NCBI RefSeq assembly: GCF_040066175.1
Contig: NZ_JBEAAM010000003.1
Location: forward strand, 1 to 64,000
Reading direction: 5' to 3'
Source: Solimonas sp040066175
GTDB taxonomy: Bacteria > Pseudomonadota > Gammaproteobacteria > Nevskiales > Nevskiaceae
DNA length: 64,000 nt
A program made the translations under genes and the position numbers. The notes beneath the pieces were generated by a model that was not told where the DNA came from, did not search any database, and saw only the letters and a list, made by a program, of their open reading frames with translations. This document shows, one piece after another, positions 18,401-28,325 of the stretch (position 1 is its first letter; every line of letters starts with the position of its first letter).

Positions 18401-20167
18401 CTAGCGGTCCACGTCCGCCATCACGAAGTCGATCGACGCGATGATCGCGATCAGGTCCGGCACCATCAGGCCGCGCGAGATGTACGGGATCATCTGCAGG
18501 TGCGCGAAGCTCGGCGTGCGGATGCGCGTGCGATAACTCATCGTGCCGCCGTCGCTGGTCAGGTAATAGCTGTTGAGTCCCTTGGTCGCCTCGACCGTCA
18601 TCGTGCACTCGCCGGCCGGGATCACCGGGCCCCAGGACACGTTGAGAAAATGGTGGATCAAGGTCTCGATGTCCTGCATCGTGCGGTCCTTGATCGGTGG
18701 CGTCGTCAGCGGGTGGCGCGCCTTGTAGTCGCCGGCCGGCATGTGGTTCAGGCACTGCTCGATGATGCGCAGCGACTGGCGGATCTCCTCGACGCGCACC
18801 AGGCAGCGGTCATAGACGTCGCCGTTCCTGCCGATGGGAATGTCGAACTCGAAGTTCTCGTAACCCGAATACGGCCGCGCCTTGCGGTAGTCCCAGGCGC
18901 AGCCGGTCGCGCGCAGGCCGGGGCCGGTCACGCCCCATTCGATCGCCTCCGCGGTGTCGTAGGCGCCGATGCCGATGCTGCGGCGCTTGAGGATGGTGTT
19001 CCTCAGCGCCATCTGCTCGTAGTCCTTCAGCCGTTTCGGCATCCAGTCGAGGAACTCGCGCACCAGCTTGTCCCAGCCCTGCGGAAGGTCGGCGGCGACG
19101 CCGCCGATGCGGAACCAGGCCGGGTGCATGCGGAAGCCGGTGATCGCCTCGATGACGTCATAGGCCTTCTGCCGATCGACGAACATGTAGAACACCGGCG
19201 ACATGCTGCCGACGTCCTGCGCATAGGTGCCGTAGTAGAGCAGGTGCGAGGTGATGCGGAAGAACTCGCACAGCATCACGCGAATCGTCTGCGCGCGCTC
19301 CGGCACCTGGATGCCGGCCATGCGCTCGACCGCCATCAGGTACGGCAGGTTGTTCATCACGCCGCCGAGATAGTCGATGCGGTCGGTGTACGGGATGTAG
19401 CTGTGCCAGGACTGGCGCTCGCCCATCTTCTCGGCGCCGCGGTGGTGGTAGCCGATGTCCGGCACCGCCTGCACGATCTCCTCGCCGTCGAGCTGCAGCA
19501 TGACGCGGAACACGCCGTGCACGCTCGGATGATTGGGACCGAGATTGAGGACCATGTAGTCGTGGTCCTCGTCGGCGACCTTCATCCCCCACTCCTCGGG
19601 CTTGATCCGCAGCGCCTCCTGCTCGCGATCGACGCGCGCCTGGTCCATCACCAGCGCCTCGGCCTCGGTCGCACGCGCGTAATGGTCCTTGCGCAGCGGG
19701 TGCCCGACCCAGGTGCGCGGCATCATGATGCGCTGCAGGTTCGGATGGCCGTCGAAGCGGATGCCGAACAGGTCCCAGACCTCGCGCTCGTACCAGTTGG
19801 CGTTGAGCCACAGCGAACTGATCGACGGCAGACTCGGCGACTCGCCATTCAGCGCGACCTTGATGCGCACGTCGCTGTTGCGCTCGAACGAGGTCAGGTG
19901 ATAGACGACCGTGAAATCGGACTGCGGCAGTCCGGTGCGCTGCTGGCGCAGCCGCTCATCGACCGCGGTCAGGTCGTAGAGCATCTTGTAGGCGGGCCGC
20001 AGCTCGTGCTTGAGCAGCTTCATCACCGCGTGCAGCCGCCGCGCCGGAATCCACATCGTCGGGATGCCATCGGCCGTGGCCTGCTCGACGAAACCCTCGC
20101 CCGGAAAGCGCGCGAACAGCTCGCCGATGACGCCGCTGGGCCGCAGTTCCTGAGCGAGTGCGGTCAT
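18401..20167 (-). CDS. nuoCD: Fused NADH-quinone oxidoreductase subunits C/D
   Basis: Natural fusion of NuoC (about residues 1-190) and NuoD (about 200-588), as in enterobacteria. The NuoC part ends near PRTWVGHPLRKDHYARATEAE, and a short linker leads to the NuoD start, GPNHPSVHGVFRVMLQLDGE. NuoD lines the quinone site near cluster N2, and the PDIGYHHRGAEKMGE stretch is intact. Four bases separate it from nuoB. Confidence 0.96.
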   Translation of the reverse strand: MTALAQELRPSGVIGELFARFPGEGFVEQATADGIPTMWIPARRLHAVMKLLKHELRPAYKMLYDLTAVDERLRQQRTGLPQSDFTVVYHLTSFERNSDVRIKVALNGESPSLPSISSLWLNANWYEREVWDLFGIRFDGHPNLQRIMMPRTWVGHPLRKDHYARATEAEALVMDQARVDREQEALRIKPEEWGMKVADEDHDYMVLNLGPNHPSVHGVFRVMLQLDGEEIVQAVPDIGYHHRGAEKMGERQSWHSYIPYTDRIDYLGGVMNNLPYLMAVERMAGIQVPERAQTIRVMLCEFFRITSHLLYYGTYAQDVGSMSPVFYMFVDRQKAYDVIEAITGFRMHPAWFRIGGVAADLPQGWDKLVREFLDWMPKRLKDYEQMALRNTILKRRSIGIGAYDTAEAIEWGVTGPGLRATGCAWDYRKARPYSGYENFEFDIPIGRNGDVYDRCLVRVEEIRQSLRIIEQCLNHMPAGDYKARHPLTTPPIKDRTMQDIETLIHHFLNVSWGPVIPAGECTMTVEATKGLNSYYLTSDGGTMSYRTRIRTPSFAHLQMIPYISRGLMVPDLIAIIASIDFVMADVDR

Positions 20168-20171
20168 GAAA

Positions 20172-20810
<639 letters not shown>

Positions 20811-20817
20811 GGGCTCG

Positions 20818-21204
20818 TCAGTACCGCCGCTCCGAGGGCTTCTGCCTGGCCGGCGCCCAGTCGAGCGCGCCGGTCCGCCACAGATAGACCAGCGCGGCGA
20901 GCAGGATCACGAGGAACACCAGGACCTCGACGTAGCCGGCCCAGCCCGACTCACGCACCGCGACACCCCAGGCGAGTACGTACACCGCCTCGAGATCGAA
21001 GATCACGAAGAACATCGCCACCAGGTAGAACTTTGCGGACATGCGGTAGCGCGCGCCGCCGGTGGAGACGATGCCCGACTCATAGGGCTCGGCGCCGGCG
21101 CGTGTCAGCTGCGTGCGCTGGCCCAGCAGGGCCGACAGGCCGAGCATGACCGCACAGAGTCCGAGGACCAGAACCGCGTACAGCGCCAGCCCGCCGAATG
21201 CCAT
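20818..21204 (-). CDS. nuoA: NADH-quinone oxidoreductase subunit A
   Basis: Three-helix membrane subunit of 128 residues and first gene of the nuo operon. The conserved loop is seen as GAEPYESGIVSTGGARYRMSAKFYLVAMFFVIFDLEAVYVL in part, with the acidic FDLE helix. It is divergent from nhaD across a 200-base intergenic region that carries both promoters. Confidence 0.96.
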   Translation of the reverse strand: MAFGGLALYAVLVLGLCAVMLGLSALLGQRTQLTRAGAEPYESGIVSTGGARYRMSAKFYLVAMFFVIFDLEAVYVLAWGVAVRESGWAGYVEVLVFLVILLAALVYLWRTGALDWAPARQKPSERRY

Positions 21205-21270
21205 GAATCGCCCCTCGCTGATGAGACATCAGTCAATAGAACGGATCGGATCGCACGCTCTCGCCCGCTT

Positions 21271-21300
21271 ATCAAAACCTTGCCCGGCCCCGCGCGTCAA
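21271..21300 (-). promoter_or_regulatory. Putative sigma-70 promoter of nuo operon
   Basis: On the minus strand TTGACG (21295-21300) and TTTGAT (21271-21276) are separated by 18 bases, about 67 bases before the nuoA ATG. It is the only AT-rich promoter-like pair seen on this strand in the divergent region. Confidence 0.4.
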
Positions 21301-21345
21301 ATGGCGCCGGTGCGGCGCGCATCGTGATTTTCGCCGGCGGCGCCT

Positions 21346-21374
21346 TTGCTGCACTGCGACACCGGGGCTATGAT
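21346..21374 (+). promoter_or_regulatory. Putative sigma-70 promoter of nhaD
   Basis: TTGCTG (-35, 21346-21351) and TATGAT (-10, 21369-21374) are separated by exactly 17 bases and end about 30 bases before the ATG at 21405. It is a good match to consensus for a high-GC genome. Confidence 0.55.
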
Positions 21375-21404
21375 CGCGCGCTCCCGCACTTCGGATCCCG
21401 CACG

Positions 21405-22823
21405 ATGCGCATCCCGATCGCCGTCCTCGCCCTGCTCGCCCCGTCCGCTTCGATGGCCTCGTCGGGCGGCGGCGCACTCGACCTCACGACGAGCTGGATC
21501 GGTGTGGTGTCGCTGGCGCTGTTCGTCGCCGCGTATGCGATGGTGGTGCTCGAGGAGTGGAGCGGGATGCGCAAGTCCATCCCGGTGCTGCTCGCCGCCG
21601 GCTTCATCTGGACTCTGATCGGGATCGCCTACATCGAGCATGGCGACCACGAATCGGCCGGCAATTTCGTGCGCAGCAGCCTGCTCGAGTACGGTGAACT
21701 GCTACTGTTCCTGCTGGTCGCGATGACTTACGTGAATACCTTGCAGGAGCGCAATGTCTTCGAGGCGCTGCGCGGCTGGCTCGTGTCGCGCGGATTCTCG
21801 CTGCGGGTCGTGTTCTGGCTCACCGGCGCCATCGCATTCCTGATGTCGCCGCTGGCCGACAACATGACGACCGCGCTGGTGCTGGCTTCGGTGGCCATCG
21901 CGGTGGGCAAGCACGAGCCGCGCTTCGTCGTCGTCGCCTGCATCAATGTCGTCGTCGCCGCCAATGCCGGCGGTGCGTTCAGCCCCTTCGGCGACATCAC
22001 GACCTTGATGGTCTGGCAGAAGGGCGTGCTCGACGCCGGCGAGTTCCTCGCGCTGCTGGTGCCCTCGCTGGTCAACTGGCTGGTGCCCGCCTTCATCATG
22101 AGCCTCGCCGTGCCCAAGGAGATCCCGCCGCCGATGCAGGCGGAGTTTCACGTCAAGCGCGGCGGCTTCCTGATCATCTTCATGTTCATCCTCACCGTCG
22201 CGGTGACGGTGACGATGCACACCGCGTTCCACCTGCCGCCGGCGCTCGGCATGATGGGCGGCCTGGGCGTGCTCAAGCTCTATGGCTGGCTGTTGAGCCG
22301 CCAGGCGGCGCGGCAGATGGAGTTCGTCTCGCATGACGCGATGATGAGCGACCACACCGAGCAGCACGGCCTCAACACCTTCCGCGAGGTGGCCCGCGCG
22401 GAGTGGGATACGCTGCTGTTCTTCTACGGCATCATCCTGTGCGTCGGCGGCCTCGGCACGCTCGGCTACCTCGCGGTCGGTTCGCAGCTGATGTACGAAG
22501 GCCTCGGCCCGATGACCGCCAACATCCTCGTCGGCATCGTCTCGGCGGTGATCGACAACATCCCGGTGATGTATGCCGTGCTGACGATGAATCCGGCGAT
22601 GAGCGACGGCCACTGGCTGCTGGTCACCCTCACCGCCGGCGTCGGCGGTTCGCTGCTGTCGATCGGCTCGGCGGCGGGCGTCGCCGTGATGGGCCAGGCG
22701 CATGGCATCTACACCTTCTTCTCGCACCTGCGCTGGAGCTGGGCGATCGCGCTCGGCTACGCCGCGAGCATCGCCGTGCACTACTGGATGAACCACAGCT
22801 ACTTCGCGCCCGGCTGCTGTTGA
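21405..22823 (+). CDS. nhaD: NhaD-type Na+/H+ antiporter
   Basis: Inner-membrane Na+/H+ exchanger of the NhaD/ion-transporter superfamily, 472 residues, about 12-13 helices. A signal-like first segment (MRIPIAVLALLAPSASMASS) precedes the transporter body, as in many NhaD proteins. The family stretches MSPLADNMTTALVLASVAIAVG, NAGGAFSPFGDITTLMVWQ and SAVIDNIPVMYAVLTM carry the conserved polar residues. The ATG at 21405 follows the promoter-like pair; an earlier in-frame codon at 21324 lies upstream of that promoter. It is encoded next to Nqr, Nuo and Mrp systems, which fits a role in Na+ homeostasis. Confidence 0.93.
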   Translation: MRIPIAVLALLAPSASMASSGGGALDLTTSWIGVVSLALFVAAYAMVVLEEWSGMRKSIPVLLAAGFIWTLIGIAYIEHGDHESAGNFVRSSLLEYGELLLFLLVAMTYVNTLQERNVFEALRGWLVSRGFSLRVVFWLTGAIAFLMSPLADNMTTALVLASVAIAVGKHEPRFVVVACINVVVAANAGGAFSPFGDITTLMVWQKGVLDAGEFLALLVPSLVNWLVPAFIMSLAVPKEIPPPMQAEFHVKRGGFLIIFMFILTVAVTVTMHTAFHLPPALGMMGGLGVLKLYGWLLSRQAARQMEFVSHDAMMSDHTEQHGLNTFREVARAEWDTLLFFYGIILCVGGLGTLGYLAVGSQLMYEGLGPMTANILVGIVSAVIDNIPVMYAVLTMNPAMSDGHWLLVTLTAGVGGSLLSIGSAAGVAVMGQAHGIYTFFSHLRWSWAIALGYAASIAVHYWMNHSYFAPGCC

Positions 22824-22826
22824 AGT

Positions 22827-22850
22827 GCCGCGCGCGTCGGCACGCGCGGC
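22827..22850 (+). terminator. Hairpin after nhaD
   Basis: An 8-bp GC stem (gccgcgcg/cgcgcggc) with an 8-base loop starts 4 bases after the nhaD stop. No T-run follows, so it may be a processing or partial termination hairpin between nhaD and the mrp cluster. Confidence 0.3.
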
Positions 22851-22928
22851 CGGGTGGCGCGCGCGTTGACGCTGGTCGCGGAATTGGGCAAGTATCCGGC
22901 TCCACCCGCACCGATACGAACCGCCACG

Positions 22929-23402
22929 ATGAAAGCGGTCCTGGGGATGGCCGTGATGCTGTCGGCGTTCTGGCTGCTGCTGTCCGGCCACTACGCCCCG
23001 CTGTTCCTGTTCTTCGGCGCGGTCTCGGTGGCGCTCGCGATCTGGCTGGCGCGGCGCATGGACATCATCGACCACGAAGGCCGGCCGCTGGAGATGAGCC
23101 TGCGCGCACCGCGCTACTGGGCTTGGCTCGGCGGACAGATCCTGCTCTCCGCCCTGCGCCTGGCGCGCATGATCTGGACCCCGGACCTGCGCATCGCCCC
23201 GACACTGCGCACGACGCCGATCGGCGCGATGACCGAGCTGGAGCGGGTGACCTATGCGAATTCGATCACGCTGACGCCGGGCACGCTGGCCCTGCAGGTC
23301 GAGGACGAATGGATCGAGGTGCACTCGGTCGATGAAACGCTGATCGGCGAACTCGAGCGCGGCGACATGGCCGCGCGCATCCGCCGCATGGAGCTGGGCT
23401 GA
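22929..23402 (+). CDS. mrpE: Mrp-type antiporter subunit E
   Basis: Membrane subunit of 157 residues (MnhE/MrpE, PF01899) of the multisubunit cation/proton antiporter. Two N-terminal helices are followed by the conserved core LRTTPIGAMTELERVTYANSITLTPGT in part, about residues 93-118, and the VHSVDE C-terminal motif. The chosen ATG at 22929 gives a hydrophobic N-terminus. Its stop overlaps the mrpF start by one base. First gene of the mrp cluster. Confidence 0.9.
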   Translation: MKAVLGMAVMLSAFWLLLSGHYAPLFLFFGAVSVALAIWLARRMDIIDHEGRPLEMSLRAPRYWAWLGGQILLSALRLARMIWTPDLRIAPTLRTTPIGAMTELERVTYANSITLTPGTLALQVEDEWIEVHSVDETLIGELERGDMAARIRRMELG

Positions 23403-23692
23403 TGCTGCTCGCGGCAACGCTCGCGCTGCTGGCCGCCATGCTGCTGGCGCTCGGTCGCGCGCTGCTGGGACCGACGCTGTTCGATCGCATCCTCGCGGTC
23501 AACAGCTTCGGCACCAAGACGGTGCTGTTCATCGCCGTCTCCGGCTTTCTCGCGGGCCGTCCGCATTTCCTCGACATCGCGCTGGTCTATGCGCTGATCA
23601 ACTTTACCGGCACGGTCGCGGTGCTCAAGCTGACGCACCACGGCGAGTTCGGCGCCGCCGGCGCACCCGAACAGCAGGAGGGCGACCTGTGA
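23402..23692 (+). CDS. mrpF: Mrp-type antiporter subunit F
   Basis: Three-helix subunit of 96 residues (MnhF/MrpF). The family core GPTLFDRILAVNSFGTKTV lies near residues 23-41. It starts at ATG 23402, overlapping the mrpE stop, and overlaps mrpG by 4 bases. Confidence 0.9.
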   Translation: MLLAATLALLAAMLLALGRALLGPTLFDRILAVNSFGTKTVLFIAVSGFLAGRPHFLDIALVYALINFTGTVAVLKLTHHGEFGAAGAPEQQEGDL

Positions 23693-24006
23693 ACGTGATT
23701 CTGATCGCCAGCGACCTGCTGCTCGGTGCCGGGATGCTGTTCGTGCTCACCGGCGCGGCCGGCCTGTACCGTCTGCCCGAGTTCTTCACCCGCACGCACG
23801 CCGCGAGCATCACCGACAGCGCCGGCGCCGGGCTGGTTCTGCTCGGCCTGCTGCTGCGCGTCGAGGATCTGGCCACGGGCCTGCGCCTGCTGCTGATCCT
23901 GCTGTTCCTGATGTTCACCAGCCCGACGGCGTCGCAGGCACTGGCGCGTTCGGCGCTCGACGATGGACTGCGGCCCCTGGTCCGGCTCGGGAAACGTCCG
24001 CGATGA
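23689..24006 (+). CDS. mrpG: Mrp-type antiporter subunit G
   Basis: Three-helix subunit of 105 residues (MnhG/MrpG). The conserved LYRLPEFFTRTHAASITDSAG segment starts near residue 26. The start is GTG (23689-23691), overlapping the mrpF stop as GTGA; the stop overlaps the next gene by 4 bases. Confidence 0.9.
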   Translation: MNVILIASDLLLGAGMLFVLTGAAGLYRLPEFFTRTHAASITDSAGAGLVLLGLLLRVEDLATGLRLLLILLFLMFTSPTASQALARSALDDGLRPLVRLGKRPR

Positions 24007-24992
24007 CGGCCTTCCACCCGATCAACATCGCCCTGTTCGCGATCCTGGTGATCACCGCGCTGGCGATCGCGCGCATCCGCCAGCTGTTCGCCGCGGCGAT
24101 GCTGTCCGGCCTGTTCAGTCTGGCCTGTGCCTGCATCTTCGTGCTGCACGACGCCGTGGACGTCGCCTTCACCGAAGCCGCCGTCGGCGCCGGCATGACC
24201 ACCGTGCTGTTCCTGTGCACGCTCGCGCTGACCGATTCGCGCGAGAAATCGACGCCGCCGCGGCGCAGCGTGCCGGCCGCGCTCGCGGCGCTGTTGACCG
24301 GCGCCGCGCTGATCTACGCCAGTGCCGACCTGCCGAAGTTCGCCGCGGCGGATACGCCGGTGCAGCAGCACCCGCTGACCGAGCGCTACCTGCGCGACTC
24401 GGCGACCGAGATCGGGATCCCCAACGTGGTGACCTCGGTGCTCGCCAGCTATCGCGGCTACGACACCCTGGGCGAGACCGTGGTCATCTTCACGGCGGCG
24501 ATTGCCGTGCTGATGCTGCTCGGCAGGACGGCGCATGCGAAAACCAGCGATGCCGTCATGTCCTTGCATACGCGACACCGGGTGCTGCGCGTGGTCACCA
24601 AGCTGCTGGTGCCGTTCATCCTGGTGTTCGCGCTGTACGTGCAGTTCCACGGCGACTATGGACCGGGCGGCGGCTTCCAGGCCGGCGTGATCTTCGCGTC
24701 CGGCCTGATCCTCTACGGCCTGGTGTTCGGGCTGGAGGCGGCGCGCGGCGTGGCACCGGTGCGTGTGCTGCGGCGGCTGGTCGCGGCCGGCGTGCTCATC
24801 TACGGCGGCGTCGGCGTGGCGACGCTCGTCGCCGGCGGCGCCTTCCTCGACTACGACGCGCTCGATCCGGGACATCCGGCGACCGGACAGCACCTCGGCA
24901 TCCTGCTGGTCGAACTGGGCGTCGGCATCACCGTCGCCGCCGCGATGCTGATGCTGTTCCTGTCCTTTGCCGGCCGCCGGGACGCGCGATGA
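24003..24992 (+). CDS. mrpB: Fusion of MrpA C-terminal (MbhD/MbhE-like) domains with MrpB
   Basis: A 329-residue membrane protein joining three modules that are separate in hydrogenase-type Mbh complexes. An MbhD/DUF4040-like domain occupies about residues 5-80 (FTEAAVGAGMTTVLFLCTLALTD). An MbhE-like segment follows at about 90-165 (RDSATEIGIPNVVTSVLASYRGYDTLGET in part). An MnhB/MrpB domain fills about 185-325 (FHGDYGPGGGFQAGVIFASGLI in part). In classical Mrp the first two modules form the C-terminus of MrpA. The NuoL-like part of MrpA is not fused here. It overlaps mrpC by 4 bases. Confidence 0.88.
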   Translation: MTAFHPINIALFAILVITALAIARIRQLFAAAMLSGLFSLACACIFVLHDAVDVAFTEAAVGAGMTTVLFLCTLALTDSREKSTPPRRSVPAALAALLTGAALIYASADLPKFAAADTPVQQHPLTERYLRDSATEIGIPNVVTSVLASYRGYDTLGETVVIFTAAIAVLMLLGRTAHAKTSDAVMSLHTRHRVLRVVTKLLVPFILVFALYVQFHGDYGPGGGFQAGVIFASGLILYGLVFGLEAARGVAPVRVLRRLVAAGVLIYGGVGVATLVAGGAFLDYDALDPGHPATGQHLGILLVELGVGITVAAAMLMLFLSFAGRRDAR

Positions 24993-25351
24993 TCGCCAGC
25001 CACTACAGCTACTGGGTGTCGATGGCGTTGATGATGATCGGCCTGTACGTGGTCATGAGCCACGCCAACCTGGTGAAGAAGCTGATCGGCCTCAACGTCT
25101 TCCAGGTCGCGGTGTTCATGCTCTACATCAGCCTCGGCAAGCGCGCCGACGGCACCGCGCCGATCCTCGATTCCGCGTTCGCCGCCTACTCGCATCCGCT
25201 GCCGCACGTGCTGATCCTGACGGCGATCGTCGTCGGTGTCGCCACCACCGCGCTGGGGCTGGCGCTGACCGTGCGCATCCACGAAGCCTACGGCACCACC
25301 GACGAGGACGATGCGCTGAAACGCGACAGCGCCCAGGGCGAGCCGCGATGA
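24989..25351 (+). CDS. mrpC: Mrp-type antiporter subunit C
   Basis: Three-helix NuoK-like subunit of 120 residues. The segment MIGLYVVMSHANLVKKLIGL and the following NVFQVAVFMLYISLG are the MnhC/MrpC signature. The ATG at 24989 overlaps the preceding stop (ATGA) and the stop overlaps mrpD (ATGA). Confidence 0.92.
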   Translation: MIASHYSYWVSMALMMIGLYVVMSHANLVKKLIGLNVFQVAVFMLYISLGKRADGTAPILDSAFAAYSHPLPHVLILTAIVVGVATTALGLALTVRIHEAYGTTDEDDALKRDSAQGEPR

Positions 25352-26820
25352 TCGACCATCTGCCGGCACTGCAGGTCGTCGTCCCCCTGCTCGCCGCGCC
25401 GCTGTGCGTCGTGTTGCGCCGGCCGCGCGCCGCATGGGCGGTGTATGCGGCGGCAGCGACGGCGACGCTGGTGATCGCCGCGCTGCTGGTCGCTCAGACG
25501 GCCGACGGCACGGTGCTGCGTTACGCGCTGGGCGGCTGGCCCGCGCCCTTCGGCATCGAGTACGTGGTCGACGCCGCCAACGCGCTGCCGCTGCTGCTCG
25601 TCGGCCTGCTCGCGTTCGCCGTCGCGATCTACGCACCGCAGGTGGTCGCCGCGGAGACCGAAGCGCCGCGCATCTATCTCTACTACACCTGCCTGTGCCT
25701 GTACCTGGCCGGCCTGCTCGGCATCGGCATCACCGGCGATGCGTTCAATGTGTTCGTGTTCCTCGAAATCTCCTCGCTGTCGGCCTATGCGCTGATCGCG
25801 ATGGGCCGGCGACGGCGCGCGCTGCTGGCGGCGTTCCGCTACCTGGTGATGGGCACGGCCGGCGGCACCTTCGTCCTGATCGGCATCGGCCTGCTGTACG
25901 CGCTGACCGGCACGCTGAACATGGCCGACCTCGCCGAACGCGTGCCGGCGCTGTACGGCAACCGCGCGCTCACGGCAGCGCTCGGCTTCATCGGCGTCGG
26001 CCTGGCGATCAAGGCCGCGGTGTTCCCGCTGCATGCCTGGCAGCCGGACGCCTATGCCGAGGCGTCGAGCGCGGCCAGCCTGCTGCTGGCCGGCGCCGGC
26101 GCCAAGATCGCCATCTACGCCTTCCTGCGCTACGCCTTCGGCATCTTCGGCAGCGGCTTCGTCAACGGTGCACTGCCGCTTTCCGAACTGCTGCTGCTGC
26201 TCGGCGTGATCGGCATGCTGATCGGCTCGGCCGTCGCCTGTTTCCAGCAGGACTTCAAGCGCCTGCTGGCCTGGTCGAGCATCGGCCAGGTCGGCTACAT
26301 CGTCGCCGGCATCGGCCTCGCCGATGCACGCGGCCTCAGCGCGGCCTATCTGCATCTGTTCAATCACGGCCTGATCAAGGGCGGGCTGTTCGCGGTGGCC
26401 GGGATCGTCCTGCTGCGCGCCGGCGGCACCCACCTCGACGATTTCGCCGGACTCGCGCGGCGCATGCCCGTGACTTTCGCCGTGCTGCTGATCGGCGGTC
26501 TGGGACTCATCGGTATGCCGCTGACCGCGGGCTTCGTCGGCAAGTGGGCGCTGGCGCAGGCCCTGATCGGCGGCGGGCAATGGGGGGTGCTCGCGGCGAT
26601 GCTGTTCAGTTCGCTGCTCGCCGTCGTCTATGTCGGCCGCGTCATCGAGATCGCCTGGTTCCGCGATCCTCCACCCGGCGCGGTCGCAGCGGCCGCGCCC
26701 GGCATGTACGTCGCCGCAGCGCTGCTGGTGCTGCTGTCGCTGTGGGTCGCGCTCGACAGTCGAGCGCTCGGCGATTACGCCGCGACGGCTGCACGCGCGC
26801 TGCTGGGTGCATCGCCATGA
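25348..26820 (+). CDS. mrpD: Mrp-type antiporter subunit D
   Basis: NuoL/M/N-like ion-translocating subunit of 490 residues. It has the conserved Glu at residue 140 (FVFLEISSLSAYALIAMG), Lys in GVGLAIKAAVFPLHAWQPDAY and a second Lys in FNHGLIKGGLFAVAG. Of the three large subunits in this cluster it is the most like canonical MrpD. It overlaps mrpC and the next gene by 4 bases each. Confidence 0.9.
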   Translation: MIDHLPALQVVVPLLAAPLCVVLRRPRAAWAVYAAAATATLVIAALLVAQTADGTVLRYALGGWPAPFGIEYVVDAANALPLLLVGLLAFAVAIYAPQVVAAETEAPRIYLYYTCLCLYLAGLLGIGITGDAFNVFVFLEISSLSAYALIAMGRRRRALLAAFRYLVMGTAGGTFVLIGIGLLYALTGTLNMADLAERVPALYGNRALTAALGFIGVGLAIKAAVFPLHAWQPDAYAEASSAASLLLAGAGAKIAIYAFLRYAFGIFGSGFVNGALPLSELLLLLGVIGMLIGSAVACFQQDFKRLLAWSSIGQVGYIVAGIGLADARGLSAAYLHLFNHGLIKGGLFAVAGIVLLRAGGTHLDDFAGLARRMPVTFAVLLIGGLGLIGMPLTAGFVGKWALAQALIGGGQWGVLAAMLFSSLLAVVYVGRVIEIAWFRDPPPGAVAAAAPGMYVAAALLVLLSLWVALDSRALGDYAATAARALLGASP

Positions 26821-28325
26821 ACGCGGCGCTGATGCTGGCGGCGATCTGCTTGCCGCTCGCCGGAGCCGGCGCTCTCGTGCTGTTGCGGCGCTGGCCGAAC
26901 CTGCGCGAGGCGGCGACGCTGCTCGCCGGCCTCGCGCTGGCCGCATTGGTCCTGAGCCTGTGGCCGCATGTCGAAAGCCGCCCGCGCCTGGAGTTGTGGA
27001 CGTGGATGCCGGGCCTGTCCTTCGCGCTGGAAATGGAACCGCTGGGCCTGCTGTTCGCATCGGTGGCCGGCTGCCTGTGGCCGGTGACCTCGCTGTATGC
27101 GATCGGCTACATGCGCGCGGCCGGCGAAGGCCACCAGACGCGCTTCTACTTCTGCTTCGCGATCGCGATCGCCGCGGCGATGCTGATCGCCTTCGCCGGC
27201 AACGGCCTGACCCTGTTCGTCGGCTACGAGGTGCTGACGCTGGCGACCTGGCCGCTGGTCGCGCACAAGGGCACGCCCGAAGCACGGCGCGGCGCACGGC
27301 TCTATCTGATCATCCTGCTGACGACGTCGATCGGCCTGCTGCTGCCGGCGCTGGTCTGGACCTACGCGCTGAGCGGCACGCTGGAATTCCGCGACGGCGG
27401 CATCCTCGCCGGGCAGGCGTCGCCGCAGGTGCTGGGCATCCTCTACGCGCTGTTCCTGTTCGGCATCGGCAAGGCGGCGCTGATGCCGTTCCACCGCTGG
27501 CTGCCGGCGGCGATGGTCGCGCCGACGCCGGTATCGGCACTGCTGCACGCGGTCGCCGTGGTCAAGGCCGGCGTGTTCACGGTGATGAAGATCACCATCT
27601 ATTTCTTCGGCATGGACGCGATGCGTTTATCGGAAGTCGGCCAACCGATGGCCTGGGTCGCCGCCTTCACGATCGTTGCGGCTGCGGCGATCGCTGCCCG
27701 CCAGGACAATCTCAAGGCGCGCCTCGCCTACTCGACCGTGAGCCAGCTCAGCTACATCGTGCTCGGCGCCGCGCTGGCCTCGCAGGACGCGCTGATCGAG
27801 GGCGCGCTGCACATCGTCACGCACGCCGCCGGCAAGATCACGCTGTTCTTCTGCGCCGGCGCGATCTACGTCGCGGCGCACAAGACCAAGGTCAGCGAGC
27901 TCGATGGTCTGGGTCCGCAGATGCCGTTCACCTTCGCCGCATTCACGCTCGCCGGCATGTCGATCATCGGCCTGCCACCGTTGGCCGGCAGCTGGGACAA
28001 GCTGCTGTTGATGGAAGGCGCGGTCGAGGCCGGCACGCCGGTGATGATGGGCGTGCTGCTGGTCAGCTCGCTGCTCGGCATTGCCTACCTGATGCCGATC
28101 CCGGTCCGTGCATTCTTCCTGCCGCAGCGCGGCGCGCCGGCGGCGGTCGACGACCCTTCAGGGGAATCACGCACCTCGCGCCGGCGCAGCATCCATGAAG
28201 CACCGTGGGCCTGCGTGCTGCCGTTGTGCCTGACCGCGCTCGCCTGCTTCTTCCTGTTCTTCTTCGAGGATCGGCTGGTGGCGCCGCTGGCGGAGCGCCT
28301 CGGCCATGGATGGGACAACGAATGA
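26817..28325 (+). CDS. NuoL/M/N-like proton-conducting subunit (second MrpD paralog)
   Basis: Antiporter-like membrane protein of 502 residues. Channel residues are Glu138 (VGYEVLTLATW), Lys in FGIGKAALMPFHRWLPAAM, the APTPVSALLHAVAVVKAG helix-lysine segment and a further Lys in VTHAAGKITLFF. The MVAPTPVSALLHA motif resembles NuoL/MrpA more than MrpD, so this protein may stand in for the NuoL-like half of MrpA that is absent elsewhere in the cluster; that substitution is an inference. It overlaps its neighbours by 4 bases. Confidence 0.85.
   Translation: MNAALMLAAICLPLAGAGALVLLRRWPNLREAATLLAGLALAALVLSLWPHVESRPRLELWTWMPGLSFALEMEPLGLLFASVAGCLWPVTSLYAIGYMRAAGEGHQTRFYFCFAIAIAAAMLIAFAGNGLTLFVGYEVLTLATWPLVAHKGTPEARRGARLYLIILLTTSIGLLLPALVWTYALSGTLEFRDGGILAGQASPQVLGILYALFLFGIGKAALMPFHRWLPAAMVAPTPVSALLHAVAVVKAGVFTVMKITIYFFGMDAMRLSEVGQPMAWVAAFTIVAAAAIAARQDNLKARLAYSTVSQLSYIVLGAALASQDALIEGALHIVTHAAGKITLFFCAGAIYVAAHKTKVSELDGLGPQMPFTFAAFTLAGMSIIGLPPLAGSWDKLLLMEGAVEAGTPVMMGVLLVSSLLGIAYLMPIPVRAFFLPQRGAPAAVDDPSGESRTSRRRSIHEAPWACVLPLCLTALACFFLFFFEDRLVAPLAERLGHGWDNE

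Noticed and set aside
24763..24951. Short internal frames inside the antiporter genes
   Set aside because: All overlap recognised genes in other frames and lack independent evidence.
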